Positions 1 through 4,780 are shown, counted from the stretch's first letter. The stretch: DNA of 5,710 nt from Candidatus Nanoanaerosalina archaeon (GCA_022729275.1 JALDAH010000049.1:1-5710), one strand, 5' to 3'. Notes: generated by a model not told the origin, from the sequence alone. A program made the numbers and translations.

Positions 1-114
1 CAAATGCCTGAGAAAATTGAAAAAGGTCTTGATGGTATTCACAAAGATCTGTTTAGAACAATACAAAAAACAAAGAAAAGGGAGAACACCTCTCAAGGAG
101 GTGTCCAAAAGTGA
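1..114 (+). CDS. 3' end of an unidentified gene (partial, C-terminal 37 residues)
   Basis: The first forward frame is open from the left edge to a TGA at 112-114 and gives 37 residues of a C-terminus. It is basic and probably helical, beginning QMPEKIEKGLDGIHKDLF and ending GGVQK. The stop overlaps the GTG start of the next gene as GTGA at 111-114, the usual sign of translational coupling. That overlap is the main reason to accept this fragment as coding. The last part of the gene also carries the Shine-Dalgarno sequence of its neighbour inside a hairpin. Too little is visible to assign a family. Position in the operon suggests a mobile-element gene. An in-frame ATG at position 4 means a very short self-contained ORF cannot be excluded. 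Confidence 0.55.
   Translation, partial: QMPEKIEKGLDGIHKDLFRTIQKTKKRENTSQGGVQK
86..104 (+). promoter_or_regulatory. Hairpin enclosing the Shine-Dalgarno of the 123-residue gene
   Basis: ACACCTC at 86-92 pairs perfectly with GAGGTGT at 98-104 around a 5-base loop. The right arm contains most of AAGGAGGTG (95-103), a near-ideal Shine-Dalgarno placed 7 bases before the GTG start at 111. When folded, the site would be hidden from the ribosome. When ribosomes translating the upstream gene pass through, the stem would open, so the hairpin would enforce coupling. There is no T-tract after it, which argues against a terminator. The pairing is seen directly; the regulatory role is inferred. Confidence 0.55.
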
Positions 115-482
115 GTTATGGAAATCAGGGGTTAAAAAACCAGGGCCATAGAACACCCAGAGGAAAATCTAGCTGGGAAGAATTTGAAAAAGAAGTACAG
201 GGAAACATTAGACACGCATTAAATCACATGACTATCTCAGAATATCGAGAAATAATGATAGAGGTTTTAGCAGAACAAAGACAGTTTAAAATACCTTCCT
301 GGATGCTCAACTTCACACCAGAAAATGGAGAAGACAGAAAGAAACTGGATAAACTTCTAGCTAAAAAAGAACAGAACATCAGAGCAGTAAGAAAAGAACT
401 AAACTCTCATCGATTCTACCCAGTGGAAAAAGAAGATTCCAGTAATCATTTGATGGGAAAAGAGGTTGTAAACAGTGGATAA
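111..482 (+). CDS. Hypothetical protein, 123 residues, basic and mostly helical
   Basis: I do not recognise this protein. The GTG start is chosen because a strong AAGGAGGTG lies 7 bases upstream and because GTG overlaps the previous stop as GTGA; the first in-frame ATG is about 40 codons further in. The N-terminus (about 1-20) is polar, glycine-rich and probably disordered. Residues about 21-60 look amphipathic helical (SSWEEFEKEV, then MTISEYREIMIEVLAEQ), followed by a short IPSWMLNF stretch. A charged helix rich in Lys, Glu and Arg occupies about 72-98. There are no cysteines, no membrane segment and no signal peptide, so a cytoplasmic protein is expected. Its end overlaps the ATPase gene by 8 bases, so it is probably made in step with that protein and could be a partner or a small DNA-binding accessory. 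That role is inference from position only. Confidence 0.8.
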   Translation: MSYGNQGLKNQGHRTPRGKSSWEEFEKEVQGNIRHALNHMTISEYREIMIEVLAEQRQFKIPSWMLNFTPENGEDRKKLDKLLAKKEQNIRAVRKELNSHRFYPVEKEDSSNHLMGKEVVNSG

Positions 483-2004
483 ACCTGAATCAGTTAAACT
501 TAGAGAAAAGTTTGCCCCAGTTTTTGAAGAAGAAGGATTAAGCGAAGTATTCAATCATCTTCATTTAAACAATGATGAAGAATTGGAAGAAAAACTGAGT
601 AAATTAGGAGATGAGAAACGGGAACTTGCTGAAGATTTAATAAGACAGTACAGGAGTGAGAAATCAGTATCTCTTCAAGATGTATATGAAGCATATGATA
701 GATGGATGGAGTTTAAAGATATGAAGAGAGTGGATGTAATGCTGGCAGTGGCCTTAAGTAATAAAGCTACGGATTTGGAACCGCTTTGGTTGATAATAAT
801 AGGGCCTTCAGGAGATGGAAAAACAGAACAAATCCGAGCATTAAGGGACCCACTTGAACAGACCTCACCCCCAGAGGCATACACCAAAAGAATCTCAGAA
901 ATAACACAAAACACCTTGGTATCAGGAAAAAAAGGAAAAGAAACAGACCTAGCACCCCGACTAGAAGGAAAACTAATACTGATCTACGACTTCGCCACCA
1001 TATTAAACCTTCCAACCGAAGCCAAAAGAAAAGTCTGGGCCCAGCTACGAGAACTATACGATGGAAGAATAGGAAAACAAGCAGGAAGCGGAAAAGACGT
1101 TGACTACAAACTTGATCCACCTCCGTCATTAATCGCGTGTAGCACACCAGACATAGACAACCAGATAATCCAACAAGCGAAACTAGGAACACGAGAACTC
1201 CTATACAGAACAGGTACAAAAACACAAGAAGAAGTAGATAAAGTACTAGACAAAGTACTCGATAATCATAACAAAATGACAGAGATGAGAGAAGAACTAA
1301 AGGAAACCACCCGTAAATTCCTTGAAGAAACAGAGGCAGACACAGAAAAAACAGTTACAGATAAAGTTAAACAGATTCTAAAAGTACAAGCAAAAAGACT
1401 GGCTATAATGAGAGCTCAAGGAGACTTCGATAGATACACAAACGGACTGATGAAAAATGTATCAGTTGAAGTACCTTCAAGACTAGTAAACCAACTGAAA
1501 ACACTTTATATCTGTCTAATGTCTCTTTCGTATGATTATTCTTCGGATAGAGCCCTTGAAGTTATTGATAAAGTGGTTGAAAGCAGTGGGGAACCCAGGA
1601 GAGAAAAGATTCTTGAGGAATTAATGAATAGGAAGGAAACAACCGCCTATAGATTATCAAAAAAGTTACGTGTAAGTCGAAAAATGGTTGAAAGAGATCT
1701 ACAGGTCCTATGGAATGTAGGAATACTAGATAAAGAGAAAAAGGAGAGAGACGGTAATCAAAGCAGTATTACTCTCTGGAAAGTTAATGAAAATCATGAG
1801 TTGGTTGATGTTCTTCAAGATGGTTCTCTACGAAGCGAGATAAAGGAAATAGTTAAGGAAGAAGATGATGGAGACGGTGTAAAATACGAAACTTTGTTTG
1901 AAAAGGTTGGTCAACCAGAAGAAGAAACTGAAACTGTATTAGAAGATATGTTAGAGAGTGGTGAGGTATTTGAGCCACATGCAGGCCATATAAAAATACT
2001 TTGA
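475..2004 (+). CDS. AAA+-like P-loop ATPase of mobile-element type with winged-helix C-terminus
   Basis: This is probably a DNA-acting ATPase for replication or maintenance of a mobile element. The GTG start overlaps the previous gene and has GAGGT at 462-466, 8 bases upstream. Residues 1-90 are acidic and helical. The ATPase core (about 90-250) shows Walker A GPSGDGKT (110-117), Walker B LILIYDF with D172, the family motif QLRELYDG..GKQAGSGK (190-207), a sensor-like STPDID (223-228), and arginines R240 and R245 in GTRELLYR as finger candidates. From memory, this motif order matches uncharacterised ATPases of bacterial phages and integrative elements. A charged helical linker follows (about 250-330). 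Residues about 373-441 form a winged helix (AYRLSKKLRVSRKMVERDLQ). The last 50 residues, ending LESGEVFEPHAGHIKIL, resemble the C-terminal winged helix of archaeal MCM helicases. Codon use in the core differs from both flanks. Exact biochemical activity is unknown; helicase loader or replication initiator are possibilities. Confidence 0.88.
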   Translation: MDKPESVKLREKFAPVFEEEGLSEVFNHLHLNNDEELEEKLSKLGDEKRELAEDLIRQYRSEKSVSLQDVYEAYDRWMEFKDMKRVDVMLAVALSNKATDLEPLWLIIIGPSGDGKTEQIRALRDPLEQTSPPEAYTKRISEITQNTLVSGKKGKETDLAPRLEGKLILIYDFATILNLPTEAKRKVWAQLRELYDGRIGKQAGSGKDVDYKLDPPPSLIACSTPDIDNQIIQQAKLGTRELLYRTGTKTQEEVDKVLDKVLDNHNKMTEMREELKETTRKFLEETEADTEKTVTDKVKQILKVQAKRLAIMRAQGDFDRYTNGLMKNVSVEVPSRLVNQLKTLYICLMSLSYDYSSDRALEVIDKVVESSGEPRREKILEELMNRKETTAYRLSKKLRVSRKMVERDLQVLWNVGILDKEKKERDGNQSSITLWKVNENHELVDVLQDGSLRSEIKEIVKEEDDGDGVKYETLFEKVGQPEEETETVLEDMLESGEVFEPHAGHIKIL

Positions 2005-2261
2005 ATGGTGTAAAAACTTTGGAAAGTTTCCAAAAACCATCGAAATCGAAGGAAGAGGATGACAGGTCTAAAAGACCTGTTCTGTCAAACAACAAACAAG
2101 GTGTTGCTGCTTGGCTGGAAACAGACAAGAACGGTAACGCCTATATCTCGCTTAAACTACCACTAGGCCTAGAATATGTTAATGTGTTCCCAAGCGATGA
2201 AGATACCAGGGAAGCATTCAACAAGTTGTCAGGCTATTTGAAGGAGGAAGGGAGGGTTTAA
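2001..2261 (+). CDS. Hypothetical small protein, 86 residues, last gene of the coupled cassette
   Basis: I do not recognise this protein. The TTG start shares bases with the TGA of the ATPase gene (TTGA, 2001-2004). No good Shine-Dalgarno is visible, so its translation probably depends on termination of the ATPase. A later start cannot be ruled out, since the first 30 residues are polar, Lys/Ser-rich and likely disordered. The folded part, about 33-86, looks like a small beta-rich domain: QGVAAWLETDKNG, then AYISLKLPLGLEYVNVF, then a helix DEDTREAFNKLSGYLKEEG. The strand-turn-strand pattern vaguely resembles short phage proteins that bind single-stranded DNA or accompany replication proteins, but this is not a family assignment. 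The early coding region contains a palindrome and a strong hairpin, both listed separately. Confidence 0.65.
   Translation: MNGVKTLESFQKPSKSKEEDDRSKRPVLSNNKQGVAAWLETDKNGNAYISLKLPLGLEYVNVFPSDEDTREAFNKLSGYLKEEGRV
2014..2034. repeat. Two overlapping palindromes at the ATPase / 86-residue gene junction
   Basis: TTTGGAAA (2018-2025) and TTTCCAAA (2027-2034) form a perfect 8-base inverted repeat around a single G. Overlapping it, AAACTTT (2014-2020) and AAAGTTT (2023-2029) form a 7-base inverted repeat around GG. Short-spaced palindromes of this kind suit binding of a dimeric DNA-binding protein better than an RNA hairpin, because the loops are too small. They lie just after the stop of an ATPase that has its own winged helices, so it is a possible ligand. 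Function is inferred. Confidence 0.45.
2062..2080 (+). repeat. Perfect 8-bp stem, 3-base loop, inside the 86-residue gene
   Basis: ACAGGTCT (2062-2069) pairs with AGACCTGT (2073-2080) around AAA; a G-T pair at 2061/2081 could extend it. The hairpin is in the coding sequence for the polar N-terminal part of the 86-residue protein, about 60 bases after its start. It could slow ribosomes, protect mRNA or be a DNA site. No T-tract follows, so it is not an evident terminator. Confidence 0.5.
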
Positions 2262-2275
2262 CCGCCTGCCTTCCT
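2245..2275 (+). terminator. Inverted repeat across the stop codon of the cassette, possible transcript end structure
   Basis: AGGAAGG (2245-2251) pairs with CCTTCCT (2269-2275). After one G-G mismatch, AGG (2253-2255) pairs with CCT (2265-2267). The TAA stop at 2259-2261 sits in the loop. Position at the end of the coupled cassette suggests a 3' end or mRNA-stabilising structure. The following bases are purine-rich rather than T-rich, so it lacks the T-tract normally expected of an archaeal terminator. Its role is uncertain. Confidence 0.35.
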
Positions 2276-2294
2276 ATTGGTAAGGAAAAGGAGG

Positions 2295-2310
2295 ATAAAA
2301 TAGTTAAAAA
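2295..2310 (+). promoter_or_regulatory. Putative archaeal TATA-box promoter of the small membrane protein
   Basis: A purine-rich stretch (AAGGAAAAGGAGG, 2282-2294) precedes ATAAAATAGTTAAAAA (2295-2310), which fits a BRE plus TATA arrangement. If the box is GTTAAAAA (2303-2310), transcription would begin around 2332, giving an almost leaderless mRNA for the ATG at 2338. That would explain the absence of a Shine-Dalgarno directly before this gene. AT-rich DNA produces such boxes by chance, so this is tentative. Confidence 0.35.
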
Positions 2311-2337
2311 CATTACCTTAAACGGACTTTAATCAAA

Positions 2338-2574
2338 ATGAATCAACAGAAAGAAAAAACTTTATTTATAAAAAGAAGTTATATGGTTGGAGACAATATA
2401 TGGTTCTTAGTGAAGATAGCTTTTCTTTTAATTTCTATTATAGTAGTAATAGGTGTTACCTATGGAATTTTAACTACTGAATATCCTGATTCTCCTTTAT
2501 TGGTTAGATTAGTGATGTCAGCAATTCCAGGACCACTATTAATACTAAAACTCTCTGTAAAAAAGTTTTTCTAA
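2338..2574 (+). CDS. Small two-helix membrane protein, 78 residues, unknown function
   Basis: This is not recognised as a named family. It has a basic, polar N-terminus (MNQQKEKTLFIKRSYMVGDN), then a long hydrophobic helix at about 21-45 (IWFLVKIAFLLISIIVVIGV). A short loop with TTEYPDSP is followed by a second, weaker hydrophobic segment at about 53-71 and a basic tail KLSVKKFF. Positive charges at both ends suggest both termini face the cytoplasm with the acidic loop outside. No charged or catalytic pattern is visible inside the membrane parts. ATG at 2338 is used here; ATG at 2383 (residue 16) would still keep both helices. It stands 76 bases after the cassette and seems to have its own promoter. 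Short membrane proteins are common in archaeal viruses and proviruses (holin-like, virion membrane or host-interaction roles), but nothing here decides between them. Confidence 0.6.
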   Translation: MNQQKEKTLFIKRSYMVGDNIWFLVKIAFLLISIIVVIGVTYGILTTEYPDSPLLVRLVMSAIPGPLLILKLSVKKFF

Positions 2575-2580
2575 ACTATA

Positions 2581-2676
2581 ATGGAAAAAATGATTAAATG
2601 TGTGATAGTTGGAGGGGGTGAGGTCTGTTCAAGGGCATATAATGATACATGGAAAAGGTGTTCAAAGCTTTATTAA
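2581..2676 (+). CDS. Possible 31-codon small ORF, cysteine-containing (doubtful)
   Basis: An ATG at 2581 opens a frame ending at TAA 2674-2676. The peptide starts MEKMIKCVIVGGGEVCSR and ends SKLY, with three cysteines, a hydrophobic KCVIVGGG patch and a basic end. It starts 6 bases after the stop of the membrane protein, so it could be read from the same mRNA. There is no convincing Shine-Dalgarno and the length is within chance expectation. A start at 2590 (second ATG) is equally possible. It is recorded as doubtful because the gap is otherwise non-coding. Confidence 0.15.
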   Translation: MEKMIKCVIVGGGEVCSRAYNDTWKRCSKLY

Positions 2677-2680
2677 CTTG

Positions 2681-2689
2681 GTTTATACT
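2681..2689 (+). promoter_or_regulatory. TATA-like box before the zinc-ribbon gene
   Basis: GTTTATACT at 2681-2689 resembles an archaeal TATA box. Usual spacing would put the start of transcription near 2710, between or on the two TTTCAGGCC repeats, leaving a leader of about 70 bases before the ATG at 2783. The purine-rich BRE normally found just upstream is not obvious (ATTAACTTG precedes it), so confidence is low. Confidence 0.3.
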
Positions 2690-2691
2690 GT

Positions 2692-2720
2692 TTTCAGGCC
2701 CTGTATAGGGATTTCAGGCC
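2692..2720. repeat. Direct repeat TTTCAGGCC x2 at 20-base spacing, operator-like
   Basis: TTTCAGGCC occurs at 2692-2700 and again at 2712-2720, so the same face of the helix is presented two turns apart. Between them CCCT (2699-2702) and AGGG (2707-2710) form a short inverted repeat around GTAT. The pair lies immediately after a TATA-like box and would overlap the predicted transcription start, the place where archaeal repressors usually bind. The binding protein is unknown. Confidence 0.4.
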
Positions 2721-2754
2721 TCTAAAACCAGGTGAATTTGCCTATTGATTTAGG

Positions 2755-2779
2755 AAAAAAAGAGTAGAGGGGTTTTTTT
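2755..2779 (+). promoter_or_regulatory. A7...T7 pair with the Shine-Dalgarno of the zinc-ribbon gene in its loop
   Basis: Seven A (2755-2761) and seven T (2773-2779) can pair around an 11-base loop GAGTAGAGGGG. The loop holds GAGGGG (2767-2772), the only Shine-Dalgarno-like sequence before the ATG at 2783, with a 10-base spacer made mostly of T. An all A-U stem is weak, so any effect on translation would be modest or sensitive to temperature and salt. The same T-run could be a weak terminator for transcripts from upstream. Confidence 0.3.
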
Positions 2780-2782
2780 ATT

Positions 2783-3451
2783 ATGGGAGGATATGGTTCG
2801 GGAAAAAGAAGAGGAGATTGGAAAAGACCGACAAAGGAAGAATCGTTTGTTGTTAGTTCAACTTATTTTCATCAAGAGGATTTGTTGGAGAAAGAACAGT
2901 CATACAAGAAAGTTGCTTCTTTAACTTTTACCTTTAATAATAGCCGTAGTGACAGTTCTATCGGTGTTTATACTAGGTCTAACCGAGTATGGCTTGAATA
3001 CACTGTAAAAAAAGATTTGGATAGTGATAAAGAGGTTTCTTACTCTTTTCCTGTTGAATGGACTGAATGTTATTTTGGTGGTTATAGACCTTGGTTTATT
3101 TGCCCTGGTCTTGGATGCGGTAAACGTGTTGAGAAGTTGTATAAACCTCCTTCTGAAATTTACTTTGCTTGTAGGCATTGTCATGACATCAGTTATTACA
3201 GGTGCAATATTTCCGGTAAGCCTGTTAAGGTAGCTCAGTATAAGAGGGATAAAGTAGCTGAGAAACTTGGGAAAACCACTTGTTCAAGTATTGATCCTTT
3301 GAAACCTACTAAGCCTAAGAATATGCATTGGGATACCTATGAAGATCTTCTACAGGAATGGGAGTATTGGGATAAACAATGTGATAAAATGTTTTTGAAG
3401 AAATTACGGGAATTAAGTGGTGTTTGGGATGAGAGAAGAGAAAAAAACTGA
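2783..3451 (+). CDS. MGGxGSG zinc-ribbon protein of mobile-element type, 222 residues
   Basis: The protein belongs, by its pattern, to an uncharacterised family common in bacterial phages, plasmids and integrated elements. The marks are the N-terminal MGGYGSGKRR, a beta-rich middle (about 45-100) ending in VEWTECYFGGYRPWFICPG, a zinc ribbon with C107-x4-C112 and C130-x2-C133 (ICPGLGC...FACRHCH), and a C-terminal KPKNMHWDTYEDL (about 178-190) close to the family's GMHW-TY motif. C96 and C141 are extra cysteines. The length is typical. No membrane segment or signal is present; a cytoplasmic nucleic-acid-binding role is plausible but unproven. A stop codon lies in frame at 2765-2767, so ATG at 2783 is the natural start. 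Codons for Asp, Asn, Tyr and Phe are mainly T-ending (35 of 44 counted). Its stop is 4 bases from that of the converging surface-protein gene. Archaeal occurrence suggests transfer from, or sharing with, bacterial elements. Confidence 0.88.
   Translation: MGGYGSGKRRGDWKRPTKEESFVVSSTYFHQEDLLEKEQSYKKVASLTFTFNNSRSDSSIGVYTRSNRVWLEYTVKKDLDSDKEVSYSFPVEWTECYFGGYRPWFICPGLGCGKRVEKLYKPPSEIYFACRHCHDISYYRCNISGKPVKVAQYKRDKVAEKLGKTTCSSIDPLKPTKPKNMHWDTYEDLLQEWEYWDKQCDKMFLKKLRELSGVWDERREKN
3441..3447 (-). terminator. T7 tract ending the minus-strand surface-protein operon
   Basis: On the minus strand, seven T read from 3447 to 3441, followed by CTCTTCTCTC, starting 9 bases after the TAA at 3456-3458. Archaeal RNA polymerase stops at such T-rich tracts without needing a hairpin. 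The tract lies within the last codons of the converging zinc-ribbon gene. Confidence 0.45.
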
Positions 3452-3455
3452 GGAT

Positions 3456-4763
3456 TTATGATTGATTACTTTTTATCTTAAACTTGTAAAAAACACCTAG
3501 TATAACGATTAATAGAAGAGCTGAGACCATCACTGAAATAGTTGTGTTTTCTGCTACAATTTTACCCACAGTGAATTCTTCATCTTTCTCAGGTTCTTTT
3601 ACTTCTATTTTAATAATTTTTTCTTCTTGTTTTATTCCATCGGTTACTTCTAGTTCTATATTATGTTCGCCGGGCTCTTCCAAACTATATTCCATAGTTT
3701 CACTCAATTCTTCGCCATCCCAGACATATGTAATGTTTTCCTTTAGTGGTGTTTCTACTGAAGTGTTGATCTGGAAGGTCTGGTTTACTTTTACTGTTTC
3801 AGGTTTTTCTACATCTACTTCTAGTTCGTAGTCATACTCAATTTCAGAAGCGAAGTGTGAGAAGCTTTCTGTTCTTCCCTCAAATATGTAATGATTTTCT
3901 GTTTCTTCTTTGAACTCCGTTTCTTTCCTAACCCAACTATCTCCCTCATATTTGTTGAGGTAGGAATTCCAGTATTCTCTTTCAAGATCTACTTTGTCTT
4001 TCGAGACTCGGTATTCAACCCTTGCATTTTCAAATTCTTCGTCTTCCAATCCTTCCAATGTAATCTCTTTGTAGCTATTTACACCTTCCAGGGCGTCAAC
4101 ATTACCAGGTGGTTCAGATCCATAATCTTTGACCTCTGTGGACACTTGTTTCGAGGATTCAACATTTAAATCAAAATTAACACTGCTTATCGATGTTTCT
4201 TCATCTCCAACCGAAAAATCAACATTTGAAGTATTCTCATCTACCTCTACATCTTTATTCATGGTTTTAATGCCATTTTCTTCCTCTAATTCTTCCAAAA
4301 CCACCTTCCCACCTTCAGATACTTTTTCTTCTCCAGTTTCCTCTTCGGTTTCTTCTTCATCTTCAACCGGAGGGCCTCCACCCATTCCATCACCCTCAGT
4401 ATCGCCATTATCTTCAGTTCCCTCATCGCCATTGTCATCGTCTGGTTCCTCGTATTCCAAGTTTTTTTCTGAAACACCGAGTTTTTCGAACTCAAAACCG
4501 GCTTTTTCCTCTCCTTCGACCAGTATATCAATATTTTCTCCTAAATAATTGCTTGAATATGGTATCATAGTATCGTAGTAGCCCTGATCATCAGTCTCAA
4601 CCTGTTTTATACTCTCTCCGTTATATTCAAAGGTGACTTCTATATTATCTCCGTCTGGTTCTACTGCTCCAAACACTCTATGAGGTTCATCAGGTACAGA
4701 AACAACTGGTAAAACTAAGAAAAACAGTGAAATGCCAATTAAAAGTGTTTTTGAATACTTCAT
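3456..4763 (-). CDS. Secreted, membrane-anchored surface protein with PGF-pre-PGF-like domain, 435 residues
   Basis: This is a likely cell-surface structural or adhesion protein. Residues 1-22 are a signal peptide (basic KYSK, then LLIGISLFFLVLPVVS). Residues about 25-105 form a beta domain of the HRVFGAVEPDG...DDQGYY type, like carboxypeptidase-regulatory or FGxV folds in archaeal surface proteins. Residues 106-150 are a low-complexity Asp/Glu linker with a GMGGGPP hinge. Residues about 170-306 match the archaeal PGF-pre-PGF pattern, ending IFEGRTESFSHFAS. Residues about 312-392 resemble an Ig/PKD domain (TYVWDGEELSETMEYSLEEPGEHNIELEV). Residues 409-426 are a transmembrane helix (VMVSALLLIVILGVFYKF) followed by KIKSNQS. 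Sequons at N177, N327, N333, N343 and N406 suggest glycosylation. The expected PGF-CTERM sorting signal is absent and a plain membrane anchor replaces it. The ATG is 17 bases after the preceding gene's stop, with only a weak TAGGG as ribosome site. Confidence 0.88.
   Translation of the reverse strand: MKYSKTLLIGISLFFLVLPVVSVPDEPHRVFGAVEPDGDNIEVTFEYNGESIKQVETDDQGYYDTMIPYSSNYLGENIDILVEGEEKAGFEFEKLGVSEKNLEYEEPDDDNGDEGTEDNGDTEGDGMGGGPPVEDEEETEEETGEEKVSEGGKVVLEELEEENGIKTMNKDVEVDENTSNVDFSVGDEETSISSVNFDLNVESSKQVSTEVKDYGSEPPGNVDALEGVNSYKEITLEGLEDEEFENARVEYRVSKDKVDLEREYWNSYLNKYEGDSWVRKETEFKEETENHYIFEGRTESFSHFASEIEYDYELEVDVEKPETVKVNQTFQINTSVETPLKENITYVWDGEELSETMEYSLEEPGEHNIELEVTDGIKQEEKIIKIEVKEPEKDEEFTVGKIVAENTTISVMVSALLLIVILGVFYKFKIKSNQS
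3470..3474 (+). terminator. T-tract ending the zinc-ribbon transcript
   Basis: TTTTT at 3470-3474, within TTACTTTTTATCTT, lies 19 bases after the TGA of the zinc-ribbon gene and inside the end of the converging gene. It fits an archaeal oligo-T terminator. It is short, so efficiency is uncertain. Confidence 0.35.
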
Positions 4764-4780
4764 AGTTTGGAAAACCCTAA

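Larger units (their letters stand above)
2575..2782. other. 208-base intergenic region with repeats, promoter-like sequence and one tiny ORF
   Basis: No gene-sized frame lies here. The region contains a 31-codon frame (2581-2676), a TATA-like sequence (2681-2689), a direct repeat TTTCAGGCC twice at exactly 20-base spacing (2692-2700, 2712-2720), and an A7/T7 pair just before the zinc-ribbon gene (2755-2779). I saw no tRNA, CRISPR repeat or long duplicated attachment site. It is most likely a regulatory region for the gene starting at 2783. Confidence 0.5.

Noticed and set aside
767..1225. Open frame of about 150 codons on the minus strand inside the ATPase gene
   Set aside because: Its Leu/Phe/Val-rich product is the mirror of the A-rich ATPase codons and has no family pattern, while the + strand frame has clear Walker motifs.
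2005..2013. ATG start just after the ATPase stop
   Set aside because: The frame reads ATG GTG TAA and ends at once; the 86-residue gene must use the TTG at 2001 or a later non-ATG codon.
2365..2375. TTTATAAAAAG, a strong TATA-like box
   Set aside because: It lies inside the small membrane-protein gene and would place a start after the alternative ATG at 2383; no suitable downstream gene begins there.
2692..2722. CRISPR-like repeat pair
   Set aside because: Only two 9-base copies with an 11-base gap; no further units, no spacers of CRISPR length and no cas gene.
2921..3233. Overlapping frames on both strands within the zinc-ribbon gene
   Set aside because: They lack ribosome sites and family features, and the main frame has a full conserved motif set.
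4129..4548. Long serine-rich open frame on the + strand opposite the acidic linker of the surface protein
   Set aside because: It is the antisense of Glu/Asp-rich codons, which yields Ser and Phe runs; the minus-strand gene has a signal peptide, recognisable domains and an anchor.
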